Positions 1 to 6,855 of a stretch of 13,871 nucleotides of DNA are shown here, piece by piece. The first letter of the stretch is position 1. Each line of letters starts with the position of its first letter. The position numbers were made by a program, and so were the translations under genes. The stretch lies in contig JNEU01001066.1 in NCBI GenBank assembly GCA_000697475.1, positions 1 through 13,871 of the forward strand. The letters run 5' to 3'. Origin of the DNA: Lichtheimia corymbifera B2541 (lineage: Eukaryota; Mucoromycota; Mucoromycetes; Mucorales; Lichtheimiaceae). A model generated the notes under the pieces. It was not told the origin of the DNA and ran no database searches. It worked only from the letters and a program-made list of their open reading frames with translations.

Positions 1-922
1 TCGTGAAGAGCTGCCATAAACCATTGGGAATAACAGAAGATTTGCAAGGGAAAATATCAGTTGAAAAGTGGATTCGAGGATAAGATATGGTCCCTAACGG
101 CGACATTCGAGTACTCTTTTTATATCTTTACAAAACATCGCTATTCTCCCACACCTCTAATTCAGGATGTATATTGATCATGGCCAACTGAGCATAATGG
201 CAATGGCATCTCTAATGAATTCTGTGGGCATAATGGTGATCGATGTGGATCCATTACCAGGTACGGTATTTACATCACGCGCATAATTATAATTCATGCA
301 TGCGAAAGCGGAGTGACCACACATGTGACCAAGGCGTCCAGTCACCTGCAATCACCTTATGAGTGATTATGGTGGGAAATGGGAATGCATAATGAATACA
401 ATCTATGTCTTCAGTCACATGGATCGCCCGTGTGACGAGGTATGGTGGGAGGATGTTATCTATTAATGCTTAATACTAAAAGACTCCCACACATGCAAAT
501 CATGCGTAATTGGAGCCTTGCATTCAATGGGTGGGTGCATGTAACCAACAAGGGTCTGTCGGATAAACATAAACTTGCTAAATACACAATGACCTTGAGG
601 ACCATGCCCCAAGTTATACTTCATGTGTAAGTAGTTAGATTCCAGGGCCCCATGTCAGGTTGGAAATGGGCGACATGCGATTGCCCATTGCAATTGTTAA
701 TTGTAGCATGGTCAATCAACATAAATGGTAGTAGGGTACTTTATTTACAGTCGTCTAACGATATAGATAGACACTACAAAGGTACAAAAGCTCCACAATT
801 CTAATAGACTACAGTTGCTATAGCTACATGTGAGATACACACTATCGTTTACCCAGCGACATTTGACCAGCAACCACCTAGCAGCTATGAGCGGCATGTT
901 GTGTAACCCAGCAAATCAGGTG
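1..922. other. Gene-free stretch at left edge
   Basis: I see no recognisable gene here. The longest open frame is a 62-codon plus-strand ORF at 442-630 with no domain, no promoter-like element and no splice context, so I do not call it. The sequence has frequent short CATAATG/GCATAATGAAT-like words but no clear tandem repeat or palindrome. It could be the downstream flank of the minus-strand ORF that ends at 923. Confidence 0.5.
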
Positions 923-1288
923 TCAACCATCGATTCGCACGATTCGATTTTTCGATTTTTCGATTCGATTCGATTCGATTCCCACATTTTGAATAATCGC
1001 ACGATTACGCCAAAAACTCGAATCGAAATAATCGTGAGGACCCCTATTGAGCTTATCCTTCATCGATAAAATATCAATGCGGATTTCACTCAAAGAGTCC
1101 GCGTAAATGGATGCGGCAGCACCCGTTGGCTCAACACCAGACATAGGCGTAGGCGTATTGCGGTCAGGTGCATTGCCAGACGAGTTGTTGTTGTTGTTGT
1201 CGTTGACAGGGGAGCCGACAGGGTTGTTGGTAGGAGAGTTGGTAGGGGTGTTGTTGTTGGTAGCGTTGTTGTTGGCAGGGGCAGACAT
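923..1288 (-). CDS. Asn/Thr/Pro-rich low-complexity protein, possibly truncated
   Basis: This is a 121-codon ORF starting at the ATG at 1288. Residues 1-45 are a low-complexity tract with runs of Asn (NNNNN) mixed with Thr, Pro and Ser, encoded by GTT/GTTG repeats on the plus strand. Residues 60-85 look more normal and could form an amphipathic helix (SLSEIRIDILSMKDKLNRG). The last 25 or so residues are encoded by a TTCGA/GATTC microsatellite and are probably not original protein sequence, so the ORF may be a 5' fragment broken by repeat growth or insertion. Upstream lie a pyrimidine-rich leader and a TATA element. It is on the same strand as, and downstream of, the DIRS-like element, so it might be the Gag-like first ORF of another retroelement copy; I cannot show this. 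No family recognised. Confidence 0.4.
   Translation of the reverse strand: MSAPANNNATNNNTPTNSPTNNPVGSPVNDNNNNNSSGNAPDRNTPTPMSGVEPTGAAASIYADSLSEIRIDILSMKDKLNRGPHDYFDSSFWRNRAIIQNVGIESNRIEKSKNRIVRIDG
938..1035. repeat. TTCGA/GATTC microsatellite with short palindromes
   Basis: CGATT, CGATTTTT and CGATTCGATTC words repeat through about 938-985. A short dyad (AATCGCACGATTACG) and dispersed TCGAATCGAAA words follow up to about 1035. The tract codes for the C-terminal tail of the Asn-rich ORF. Confidence 0.7.
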
Positions 1289-1500
1289 GATAAAAAGAAT
1301 AAAAAGAATTCACGGAAAAAAAATGTGATATAATGAGATAGAAGATGTATGTGCGTGTGTGTGTTGAGAGCAGAGAGAGAACTGGTAGCAGTAAAGTGTC
1401 CGTGAGACTCAATAAGAGAAAGAAAGACAAAGATTTATTTAGGGTGATTACGCGTGTGTATATAGATGAGATGATGCAATCATGCTGAGTGTGAATAAAG
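1289..1500 (-). promoter_or_regulatory. Promoter and pyrimidine-rich leader for the Asn-rich ORF
   Basis: Read on the minus strand, a TATATA element (1459-1464) is followed by a CT-rich stretch (TCTTTGTCTTTCTTTCTC), a CTCTCTCTG run, a CACACACACG run and a T-rich stretch immediately before the ATG at 1288. The order TATA, pyrimidine tract, long A-poor leader, ATG is typical of fungal promoters. Whether it belongs to a host gene or to a retroelement cannot be settled from sequence. Confidence 0.4.
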
Positions 1501-1516
1501 ATGGTGGGCTAGGCCC

Positions 1517-3193
1517 TCAGAATACGACATTGTGAATCCCGGCTATGTGTTGAAAAGTCACTCTCATCTTGTACTCGTTGCAAAGATCGTGTATCCTCAA
1601 GGCCTCCTCTTGTAAAATTGCTGAGGCAGTTCCTCCTTGCTTGAATGCATATTTCAGTGCAGTCTTGTTGTCTGACATCAGCAGGATGGTGGAGTTTCTG
1701 CACTTTTCGGCATGTAGTTGAAGAGCAAACCGAATCGTCCTCAACTCCCGTACATTTATGGATAGATCTTTTTCCTCGGCATGCCAAAATCCACTCTTTT
1801 CCAGTATTGGCGACGTCACTCCCCATCCAGTGTCGGACGCATCCACGTGTATGGTGATCTTTGGGGTTTCTGGCGGTGGTGTTCGAATCGGCAGTCCTTG
1901 GAGATAAGCTTGGTTGTTCATCCACCATTGCAAATCCTTGATGGCATTGGGTATCAATTTGCAGGGCCGATCCCATTGGTGACGATGAACTGAAGATTGT
2001 GCGCTAGGTCCCTCTGTAGAAATCTGACCCGAAGTAGAGCTTCTCCAACTGCTGGAATCATACTCGTCATCTTCCCCAGTAAACCAGCGATCCATCTGCA
2101 GCTGTATGTGGTCTGAAGAGCCTGCTTCACTCTCTGCCTCAACTTCGCCATCTTTTCTGCCGGAACCTTGATCGTCATCTTGTGTGTGTCGAATTGGAAT
2201 CCCAAGTACGTTTGTTGTTTCATTGGTGTCAATACACTCTTCTTCCAATTGAGGATGAAGCCTAAGCCTTGTAGGTGAGAGATCAACCTCTGTACATGGT
2301 CCTTCAATTGTGTTCTGCTCTGTGCCACCACGCAGATGTCGTCCAAGTAATATACAAGACGCATGCCCATCTTCCGTAAAGGCTCTAATGCATACCGCAT
2401 TAATTTTGAGAAGACACGCGGTGCAGTACTCATACCGAAAGGTAATGCCCAGTACTGGTAGATCTGGCCTTGATGTTCGAATGAGAGGAACCTCCTTGAT
2501 GCTTGATGAATTGGGACCACCGTATAGGCATCCTTGAGGTCTATTTTGGCCATAAAATCCTCCGGTTCGATCATCTCCCGTAAGGCTGGTAAGCCCTCCA
2601 TCTTGTAATGATTCAGTTGAATAAATTTGCTGATCATGGTACAATCGAGAATGGGGCGTACCTTTTTCTTTTCCTTTATCGTGAATAATCTTGACAGAAA
2701 ACGATCGTCTTGTTCGGGTCTCAATTCCACCACTTGTGCTTGTAAAAACTTTTGCACTGCCATGTTCACCAACTCTTGATCCTCCCGAAATCTCTTCAAT
2801 ACTGGTCTCCGCCATTATTTCAAGGATTTGTTCAAGTTCTTCAAACAACTCCGTTGCTGCTCTGCCTGTAGCTCGGAGCTGCTCCGCGTCTCTGTATCTT
2901 TGCTGAACGATGTTGTTGCTTTCAAACGAGGCTCTCTTGAGTTCTTGAATAGAAAACGGGTTGACCGCTCCCATTTTAGTCCATTGACCACCTTCATATC
3001 GGATGAGGTCCTTTTGAAATCGTTTGAGCTCGGCACTGGTGTCACTTTCGATGGTCTCCAATGCTGACAAGATTGTTGGTGGCAATTCGTATTTGCTGGC
3101 TTTTTCATTCTGCCACTCTCGCGCCATGTCTGCAAACAAGGATCGCAATTCGTCTGTTGAGGGTTGGGTGTTGCTTTGTTCATTACTACTCAT
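1517..3193 (-). CDS. Gag-like region and RNase H sharing one open frame
   Basis: One open frame of about 558 codons runs from the ATG at 3193 (a GTG six bases upstream is less likely) to the TGA at 1517. Residues 1-135 are charged, helix-rich and coiled-coil-like (repeated EL, EE, LRxT patterns), as expected for a Gag-like or N-terminal linker region. Residues about 137-400 overlap the reverse transcriptase in another frame and look like a non-domain shadow. From about residue 402 the frame is an RNase H of DIRS type: WDRPCKLIPNAIKDLQWW, then HVDASDTGWG (first Asp about 451), NVRELRTI (Glu about 483), LMSDNKTA (Asp about 508) and HIAGIHN (His about 549). The fourth acidic residue, normally a few residues after this His, is missing because the ORF ends. 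Either two compensating indels have occurred or the frame is really used with frameshifting. Confidence 0.6.
   Translation of the reverse strand: MSSNEQSNTQPSTDELRSLFADMAREWQNEKASKYELPPTILSALETIESDTSAELKRFQKDLIRYEGGQWTKMGAVNPFSIQELKRASFESNNIVQQRYRDAEQLRATGRAATELFEELEQILEIMAETSIEEISGGSRVGEHGSAKVFTSTSGGIETRTRRSFSVKIIHDKGKEKGTPHSRLYHDQQIYSTESLQDGGLTSLTGDDRTGGFYGQNRPQGCLYGGPNSSSIKEVPLIRTSRPDLPVLGITFRYEYCTACLLKINAVCIRAFTEDGHASCILLGRHLRGGTEQNTIEGPCTEVDLSPTRLRLHPQLEEECIDTNETTNVLGIPIRHTQDDDQGSGRKDGEVEAESEAGSSDHIQLQMDRWFTGEDDEYDSSSWRSSTSGQISTEGPSAQSSVHRHQWDRPCKLIPNAIKDLQWWMNNQAYLQGLPIRTPPPETPKITIHVDASDTGWGVTSPILEKSGFWHAEEKDLSINVRELRTIRFALQLHAEKCRNSTILLMSDNKTALKYAFKQGGTASAILQEEALRIHDLCNEYKMRVTFQHIAGIHNVVF
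1954..2815 (-). CDS. Reverse transcriptase domain (DIRS/Ngaro type)
   Basis: This frame encodes an RNA-directed DNA polymerase core. It opens just after a TAA near 2816-2818 and stops at 1954. It has no ATG before the first conserved motif, so it is probably reached by frameshifting or is a broken part of a longer ORF. Numbering from the TTG codon at 2799, the motifs are RPILDC (about 48-53), KIDLKDAYT with catalytic Asp87, LPFGMSTAPRVFSK (about 119-132), YYLDD with Asp153 and Asp154, GFILNWKKS (about 180-188) and YLGFQFD (about 198-204). All three catalytic aspartates are present and no stop interrupts the domain. Relative to the Gag-like frame upstream it is displaced +1. To pass into the RNase H a -1 change is needed near 1960-2000, where both frames are open. 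Confidence 0.85.
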
Positions 3194-3249
3194 AACCACG
3201 GTGCGCGGTTGCTGGCTTTTGAAAAGGCTAAAGAGTTGCTTAGAGAAAA

Positions 3250-3266
3250 ATTTTCATATATAATTT
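3250..3266 (-). promoter_or_regulatory. TATA element upstream of the retroelement ORF
   Basis: On the minus strand an AT-rich word containing TATATA (3257-3262) lies about 65 nt upstream of the ATG at 3193. That leaves room for a start site and a leader of roughly 30-35 nt. The position fits an internal promoter for the Gag-like ORF. Confidence 0.4.
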
Positions 3267-3364
3267 ATTGACTGAGAATAAAAAGCTGACTTTTGGAGAG
3301 TCCCATCACATCGGAGGTAGAAGGAGCAGCAACTGGGATTGGCGTAGTGTCAACGCCAGCCGAT

Positions 3365-3461
3365 CTCAAATTTCGCAATGTCACCACCAACCAAAGTCAA
3401 CCTGGGTCGACCTCTTGAATTTTTTTCGACTTTGGCTGGTGGTGACATTGCGAAATTTGAG
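3365..3461. repeat. Hairpin H1
   Basis: Left arm 3365-3398 and right arm 3428-3461 are near-perfect inverted copies (34 bp, about one mismatch; core words CAATGTCACCACC and GGTGGTGACATTG). The 29-nt loop contains CCTCTTGAATTTTTTTC. The same hairpin recurs as H2 at 4535-4640 and, badly decayed, near 7205-7310 with the loop word TTGACCTCTTCGAAAATTTT. Confidence 0.85.
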
Positions 3462-3559
3462 AGTGGCGAGCTAGATCGTGAAACTTGCACCTAAGGTGCG
3501 CTTCAACCCAACGAGCAACTTTGTTCGATTGAAGACCCCACGCTTGATTGTAAAGTTTA

Positions 3560-3782
3560 GATAGACAGGCAGCTTTATGTTTTTACTATGATATAAGCAT
3601 GGTGCTATATGCAAAATGGTGTTTGTTCATTGTCACGTAGGTAGACCCCAATAGAGCGGAAGGTGGGCAGGGGCGTGCGTGTGTAACACAACTCATTTGC
3701 ATGATACTCCACAATGAACAAACACAGGTTGCCATACAACATAATGGTTTCAGCATATGTAAAAACGTAAAAGTGCCTTCAT
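3560..3782. repeat. Foldback unit A
   Basis: This is an inverted-repeat unit. The left arm includes GTTTTTAC, CTATATG and GTGTTTGTTCATTGT (ending 3633). The right arm begins ACAATGAACAAACAC (3711-3725) and ends in GCATATGTAAAAACG. The spacer between them carries ATTTGCAT at 3695-3702 and a GGAAGGTGGGCAGGGGCGTG stretch. The right arm stops at about 3781, exactly where unit B begins. Confidence 0.75.
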
Positions 3783-4219
3783 CTAGGATTGGTAAACGTA
3801 ATAGCGATACATGATTGAGAAGGTGCGCTTAACCACGACGAGCATTATTGTTCTATGAAAGAGCCCATGTTTCATTGTAAAGTTTAGAGATAAATGCACG
3901 TTCTCGTTTTTACATATACTGAAAGTGTGATGCTATATGGCAAGTGGATTTTGTTCATTGTCGAGTATCATGCAAATGAGCTGTGGTACACAAGCACGCC
4001 CCTGTCCACCTTCCGCTCTATCGGGGTCGAGCTACATCACAATGAACAAACACTACTTGTCATATAGTATCATGCTTTTCAGCATATATAAAAACGAGAA
4101 AGTACATTTATCTCAAAATTTTACAATGGAACATAGGCTCTTTCATAGAACAATATTGCTCGTCGTGGTAGAGCGCACCTTGTCAATCATGGTTCATGAT
4201 CAAGCTTGGCAATACTAGA
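3782..4219. repeat. Foldback unit B, a discrete 438-bp inverted repeat
   Basis: It begins TCTAGGATTGG at 3782 and ends AATACTAGA at 4219, which are inverted copies. The arms continue inward for about 190 bp (for example CGACGAGCATTATTGTTCTA against its inverted partner near 4150). The spacer carries ATGCAAAT at 3970-3977 and is a near inverted copy of the spacer of unit A. Flanking unit A ends at the left boundary and unit C begins at the right boundary, so B looks like a unit inserted or duplicated between two half-modules. Confidence 0.75.
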
Positions 4220-4437
4220 TACAGGCACCTTTCTGTTTTACATATACTTTAAGTCTGAGGCTATATGGCAAGTATTGTTTGTTCATTGTGAGGTACTATG
4301 CAAATGCGCTCTGTTGGACAAAGACGACCGTCTGCGTCTTCGGCTCTATGGAGGTCCAGCTACTTGACAATGAACAAGCAACACTTTTCATATAGCCTCA
4401 GACTTAAAGTATATGTAAAACAGAAAGGTGCCTGTAT
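4219..4437. repeat. Foldback unit C with perfect 49-bp arms
   Basis: Bases 4219-4267 and 4389-4437 are exact inverted copies over 49 bp by eye (starting ATACAGGCACC, ending GGCTATATG). Inversion continues inward with mismatches through the TGTTCATTGT/ACAATGAACA pair. The spacer has ATGCAAAT at 4298-4305, in the same orientation as in unit B. Confidence 0.85.
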
Positions 4438-4730
4438 CTCTAAACTTTACAATCAAACGTGGGCTCTTCCATAGAACAAAGTTGCTCCTCGGGGTGAGGC
4501 GCACCTTGTGTGCAAGTTTCACAATCAACTTCGCCAATCCCAAAATTCGCGATGTCACCACCAGCCAAAAATATTTTGGTTGGCCTCTTGAATTTTTTTT
4601 TCGATGGGGCTGGTGGTGACATTGGGTGATTTTGAGATTGTCCACGACGAGCGTGAAACTTGCACACAAGGTGCGCTTGAGCTCAACAAACAACTTTGTT
4701 CTATTGACGACCCCTTGTTTCATTGTAGTA
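4438..4730. repeat. Hairpin H2 with long linker arms
   Basis: The inner arms are 4535-4566 and 4608-4640 (CCACCAGCC against GGCTGGTGGTGAC). They extend outward into linkers that are also inverted copies: GCGCACCTTGTGTGCAAG (from 4500) against CTTGCACACAAGGTGCGC (to 4676), then words containing GAACAAAGTTG and CAACTTTGTTC. With units C and D on each side, the palindrome centred near 4587 reaches out for more than 200 bp per arm. Confidence 0.8.
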
Positions 4731-4966
4731 TTTTTAGTTATGGGCATCCTTGTGTTTTACATATGCTGTAACCATTCCGCTATATGAAAGGTGGTGTTTG
4801 TTCATTGTGAACTAGCTTAGCCCTAATAGACTAGAAGATGCGGAGGGGCGTGCTTGTTTAACAGAGCTCATTTGCATCATAGTTGATATTGAACAAACAC
4901 CACTCTCCGTATAGCATCATGCTTAAAGCATATGCAAAAAGATAAAGGCGTTTGTATCTCTAAACT
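4730..4966. repeat. Foldback unit D
   Basis: The left arm (GTTTTACATATGCTG, CTATATGAAAGG, TGTTTGTTCATTGTG) pairs with a right arm (TTGAACAAACACCA, TATAGCATCATGC, GCATATGCAAAAAG). The spacer carries ATTTGCAT at 4870-4877, the same orientation as in unit A. Its right flank (CTTTACAATGAAACGTG) leads directly into the first 347-bp tandem copy. Confidence 0.75.
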
Positions 4967-4984
4967 TTACAATGAAACGTGTGG

Positions 4985-5877
4985 TCTTTATGAGGACCAA
5001 ATTGACGAGCATGCTGAGCAGCAACATATGTGAAAGTGTGGTCAAGGTACCATGTGATACCACCTTTATGGAGCGCCGATCATGGTTAATTTGCTCTATC
5101 GGCGCCCGCATTAAGTTTGACACAATGAAACCTGTTGTTTTCAAATGAATGGGATTCATCAGCATGCTGTAGCGGACCATCTCACCAAATTTCAAGCTAT
5201 AAAAATGGAACCGCAAGGAACTGCCTATTAAATCAATTTTCATGAATCCGGCGTACACCCCGTCTCCGACCGCCTTATAGTGTTGACCCCATTGGACACT
5301 CGGCTTCAAAATCTGTGAATAAAACGTGGGGTCTTTATGAAGACCAAATTGATGAGAATGCTGAGGAGCATGTTGTGAGAAAGTTTGATCATGGTACCAT
5401 GTGATCTCACGTTACGGGAGCGCCGGACATGCTTATTTCGCTCTATTGGCGCCCGCATTAAGTTTGCGATAACGAAACCTATTGTTTTGAAATGAATGGA
5501 ATTTATCCGCATGCGGTAGCGGACCATCTCACCAAATTTCAAGCTATAAAAATGGAACCCCAAGAAACTTCCTATTAAATCAATTTTCATGAATCCGGCG
5601 CATACCCTGTCTCCGACCGCCTTATAGTGTTGACCCCATTGAAGGCTCGTATTCAAAACTTGTGAATGAAACATGGGGTCTTTATGAGGACCAAATTGAT
5701 GAGAATGCTGAGGAGCATGTTGTGAGAAAGTTTGATCATTGGTACCATGTGATCCCACGTTACAGGAGCGCCGGACATGCTTATTTAGCTGTATCAGCGC
5801 CCGCATTAAGTTTGACACAATGAAACCCATTGTTTTGAAATGAATACGATTCATCATCATGACATAGCGGACTATCC
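4985..5877. repeat. 347-bp tandem repeat, copies 1, 2 and left part of 3
   Basis: Copies start with TCTTTATGA(A/G)GACCAAATT at 4985, 5332 and 5679, which gives exactly 347 bp twice. Shared landmarks are GTACCATGTGAT, a GGAGCGCCG/GGCGCCCGC pair that can fold, AAATTTCAAGCTATAAAAAT, and TTATAGTGTTGACCCCATT. Copy 3 has one extra T (GATCATTGGTACC) and is cut at 5877 by the foldback insertion; it resumes at 6519. Minus-strand frames stay open through most of the array, but 347 is not a multiple of 3 and differences between copies fall freely at all codon positions, so I do not call a protein. Confidence 0.85.
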
Positions 5878-6513
5878 TGTTGTAGGGCATTACGGGAATC
5901 AGTGCATTACGCGTAATGCCCTAGTGCATTTTGAGAATTCCATAATGCACTAGGGCATTTCGGTCTCGGTCGTCAGTGCAGATACTGCATTTTTTCAATA
6001 AACTTCCAGGCTATGAATATGAAGAGGCGTTGGTATCATAGTGAGATAGCGACCAGTGTTTTTGACATGGCGTGGTGAGGGATTTCTACCTGGCATCAGC
6101 TCTTTTCTTTTGCAATGGCAGCAACCATAACCTATATTATTCTTCCTGGTGCTTCCCTTTTATTAAAAAAACCAACTGTCGTGTGTACAATACGCGTCGT
6201 AGTATGGCTGAAGGCCAGCAATGTCGCAATTTGTTCATCAAGCAAGAAAGTGGTGGATAATGAAAGAAAAGTAGCTGCCATTGCAAAAGAAAAGAGCCGA
6301 TGCCAAGTTGAAATCATTCACCACGCTATATCAAAAGCACTTAACAGCCATCTCACTAAAATGCCAACGACTTCTTCATATACATAGCTTGCCAGTTTAT
6401 TAGAAAAATGCAGTATCTGAACGGAGGACCGAAATGCCCTAGTGCATTACGGAATTCTCAAAATGCACTAGGGCATTACGCGTAATGCACTGGTCCCGTA
6501 ATGCCCTACAACA
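5878..6513. mobile_element. 636-bp foldback transposable element with 5-bp target duplication
   Basis: The element begins TGTTGTAGGGCATTACGGGA and ends with its inverted counterpart. The left arm 5878-6122 (245 bp) and right arm 6274-6513 (240 bp) are inverted copies. The outer 115 bp or so are nearly identical and the inner part, up to CTTTTGCAATGGCAGC, is more diverged. It is flanked by TATCC at 5873-5877 and 6514-6518. Removing the element plus one TATCC restores the interrupted 347-bp repeat to register, allowing for the single extra T in that copy. The outer arm is itself built of small palindromes (GCATTACGCGTAATGC; AATGCCCTAGTGCATT and its inverse). There is no transposase; the central 150 bp has no convincing ORF. 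TGT...ACA termini and a 5-bp duplication would suit integrase-type transposition (LTR- or Ginger-like), but the superfamily is not settled. It must have been moved by an enzyme supplied elsewhere. Confidence 0.9.
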
Positions 6514-6518
6514 TATCC

Positions 6519-6600
6519 TACCAAGTTTCAAGATATAAAAATGGAACCCCAAGAAACTGCATAGTAAACCAAAATTCATGAATCTGGCGCATACACGTGA
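6519..6600. repeat. Right remnant of 347-bp repeat copy 3
   Basis: After the insertion, sequence matching the 347-bp unit resumes (CCAAGTTTCAAGATATAAAA, TGGAACCCCAAGAAACT, ATTCATGAATCTGGCGCATAC) and fades at about 6600. It confirms that the foldback element inserted into a pre-existing repeat copy. Confidence 0.8.
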
Positions 6601-6629
6601 TTCATACCAAGCAGGACTTGCTAACCGAT

Positions 6630-6855
6630 AATCAATGCTGCTTCTCAAAATGTTCGTCCCCACGATTGAATTCCATTAATCCGGGTTGATTAGAGCAAGA
6701 TATGGTCTAAAGGGTCACATATCTGTTGCGACCCCACGCACATACCACATACAGTATGTTAACTAGAGTAGTACTTGTTTCGGCGTATCTCGTTCATATC
6801 GGCTCGGATTACCGCAAACGAATCGTGGGGATGAATACTTTGAGCAGGAGCATTG
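6630..6855. repeat. Small inverted repeat, module G
   Basis: About 6636-6676 (ATCAATGCTGCTTCTCAAAA, then TTCGTCCCCACGATT) is an imperfect inverted copy of about 6818-6857 (AATCGTGGGGATGAATACTT, then TGAGCAGGAGCATTGAT). A third copy of the left arm, in direct orientation, lies at about 7655-7690 (GCAATCAATGCTGCTGCTCA). Confidence 0.6.

Larger units (their letters stand above)
1510..3265 (-). mobile_element. Truncated DIRS/Ngaro-like retroelement
   Basis: This minus-strand block has a Gag-like N-terminal region, a reverse transcriptase and an RNase H in the usual order. The RT signature (LPFG.STAPRVFSK.M followed by YYLDD) and the RNase H ending in H..GI.N are characteristic of the tyrosine-recombinase retrotransposon group (DIRS/Ngaro) rather than LTR or LINE elements. 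Elements of this group normally go on to encode a tyrosine recombinase and end in split or inverted repeats. Neither is visible here: after the RNase H stop at 1517 the sequence leads into an unrelated promoter-like tract. The copy is therefore incomplete. Its 5' side carries a TATA element at 3257-3262 and abuts the palindromic repeat block starting near 3280. Confidence 0.8.

Noticed and set aside
1509..1976. 155-codon minus-strand ORF over the RNase H
   Set aside because: It is the third frame over the RNase H and lacks any motif; a shadow of the real domain.
2815..3183. 122-codon minus-strand ORF overlapping the Gag-like region
   Set aside because: It is in the RT frame but ends at a TAA just before the RT starts. 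The alternative frame has the more natural helix-rich composition and the better-placed ATG.
3695..4877. ATGCAAAT octamers as POU-factor binding sites
   Set aside because: The octamer is a known animal transcription-factor site; here it is simply part of a repeated spacer, and nothing shows protein binding.
3365..4966. CRISPR-like array
   Set aside because: Repeats are long, palindromic and irregularly spaced (about 250-340 bp), with related spacers and no cas genes.
4923..5890. Minus-strand ORFs of 128 and 194 codons across the 347-bp tandem repeat, with recurring WGQHYKAVGD and GFMKIDLIGS peptides
   Set aside because: The repetition comes from the DNA repeat. The period is not a multiple of three and differences between copies are not biased to silent positions.
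5878..6513. Solo LTR (TG...CA ends, 5-bp duplication)
   Set aside because: A solo LTR has inverted ends of only a few bases. Here the inverted arms are about 240 bp, and no poly-A signal or LTR promoter layout is clear.
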